Positions 63,840-64,000 of a DNA stretch of 64,000 bases are shown piece after piece (position 1 is the stretch's first letter; each line of letters begins with the position of its first letter). The position numbers and the translations under genes were made by a program. Source of the DNA: Lederbergia galactosidilytica. GTDB lineage: Bacteria > Bacillota > Bacilli > Bacillales > Bacillaceae_C. The stretch is taken from NCBI RefSeq assembly GCF_017873565.1, contig NZ_JAGGKH010000004.1:124001-188000 (forward strand), read 5' to 3'. The notes under the pieces were generated by a model that saw nothing but the letters and a program-made list of their open reading frames with translations, did no database searches and was not told where the DNA came from.

Positions 63840-64000
63840 ATGTTGGCATGTAAAAGGAAAACTTTAGTTTCAATTCTATGTCTTTTCATGTTATTCTCTA
63901 CTTCACTGTTTACTTCTACTTCAAAAGCGAATGCAGCAAACGGGTTTTATGTAAACGGAAACACACTCTATGACGCAACAGGTACCCCTTTTGTGATAAG
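63840..64000 (+). CDS. Secreted beta-mannanase, GH5-type (N-terminus only, cut by window edge)
   Basis: From the ATG at 63840, with GAGGTGATT directly before it, the frame reads MLACKRKTLVSILCLFMLFS, then TSLFTSTSKANA (a signal peptide with AxA cleavage site), then ANGFYVNGNTLYDATGTPFV. The mature start matches that of Bacillus GH5 mannanases (ANGFYVSGxTLYDANGxPFVMRG, from memory). The rest lies beyond the window. It would cut mannan outside the cell and supply the importer. GH26 mannanases or other GH5 enzymes are less likely from this start. Confidence 0.75.
   Translation, partial: MLACKRKTLVSILCLFMLFSTSLFTSTSKANAANGFYVNGNTLYDATGTPFVI

Overview
The window looks like the chromosome of a low-GC, Gram-positive member of the Bacillaceae. 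The grounds are strong AGGAGG-type ribosome sites with frequent TTG and GTG starts, sigma-A type promoters, a glgBCDA cluster, a cidR-cidAB locus, a complete bceRS-bceAB bacitracin module and YjcD-, SwrC/YerO- and YwdH-like proteins. Genus and species cannot be fixed from the sequence alone. I see no rRNA, tRNA, CRISPR array or intact transposase, and no block of foreign composition.

Layout. 0-7 kb: glycogen operon glgB-glgC-glgD-glgA (minus strand, glgA running off the left edge) with a GH15-like glucosidase gene upstream. 7-9 kb: CidR regulator divergent from the holin-like pair cidA-cidB. 9-17 kb: small accessory genes, namely DUF3231, a TetR regulator sharing an operator with an SDR-type NAD(P) protein, a GNAT acetyltransferase, an ABC exporter led by a dead-ATPase/LytTR fusion, and an aldehyde dehydrogenase. 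A long palindromic intergenic repeat lies before the last. 17-19.7 kb: an unknown protein, a very small secreted-peptide gene with a frame slip in an A-tract, a NUDIX hydrolase and a methyltransferase. 19.9-24.4 kb: bceRS-bceAB. 24.5-26.4 kb: a MerR regulator with its own 19-bp-spacer promoter and a soluble chemoreceptor. 26.6-32.2 kb: a SWIM/SNF2 helicase and a DinG-like helicase with an N-terminal nuclease domain. 32.4-36.6 kb: membrane protein plus amidohydrolase, a transposase-less IS605/TnpB-like RNA end, and a secreted lectin-pectate lyase. 36.9-47.6 kb: RND efflux pump and its TetR regulator, TRIC-type channel, von Willebrand A lipoprotein, multi-helix mechanosensitive channel and a UvrD-type helicase.

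47.7-64 kb is a beta-mannan / galactoglucomannan utilisation locus. A secreted GH5-type mannanase (63840 onward, cut by the right edge) would release oligosaccharides. A lipoprotein-type binding protein and two permeases import them, with no ATPase gene here. Inside the cell they would be trimmed by alpha-galactosidase (GH36), beta-mannosidase (GH2) and a GH113 mannanase, or processed by a cellobiose/mannobiose 2-epimerase plus a GH130 mannosyl-glucose phosphorylase. Two LacI-family regulators sit in the locus. Five matches to one 16-bp palindromic motif (ARGTTAWYGTTNAMYY) lie in front of the transcription units, one next to a cre-like site in a TTGACA promoter. I read this as a single regulon. 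A DUF624 membrane gene in the middle is broken by a frameshift.

The least explained items are the peptide gene near 18.1 kb, the TnpB-less omega-RNA-like element at 34.8-35.1 kb, the 283-bp palindromic repeat at 15.1-15.4 kb, and the decayed stretch at 58.7-59.1 kb with a possible cell-wall-anchor remnant.
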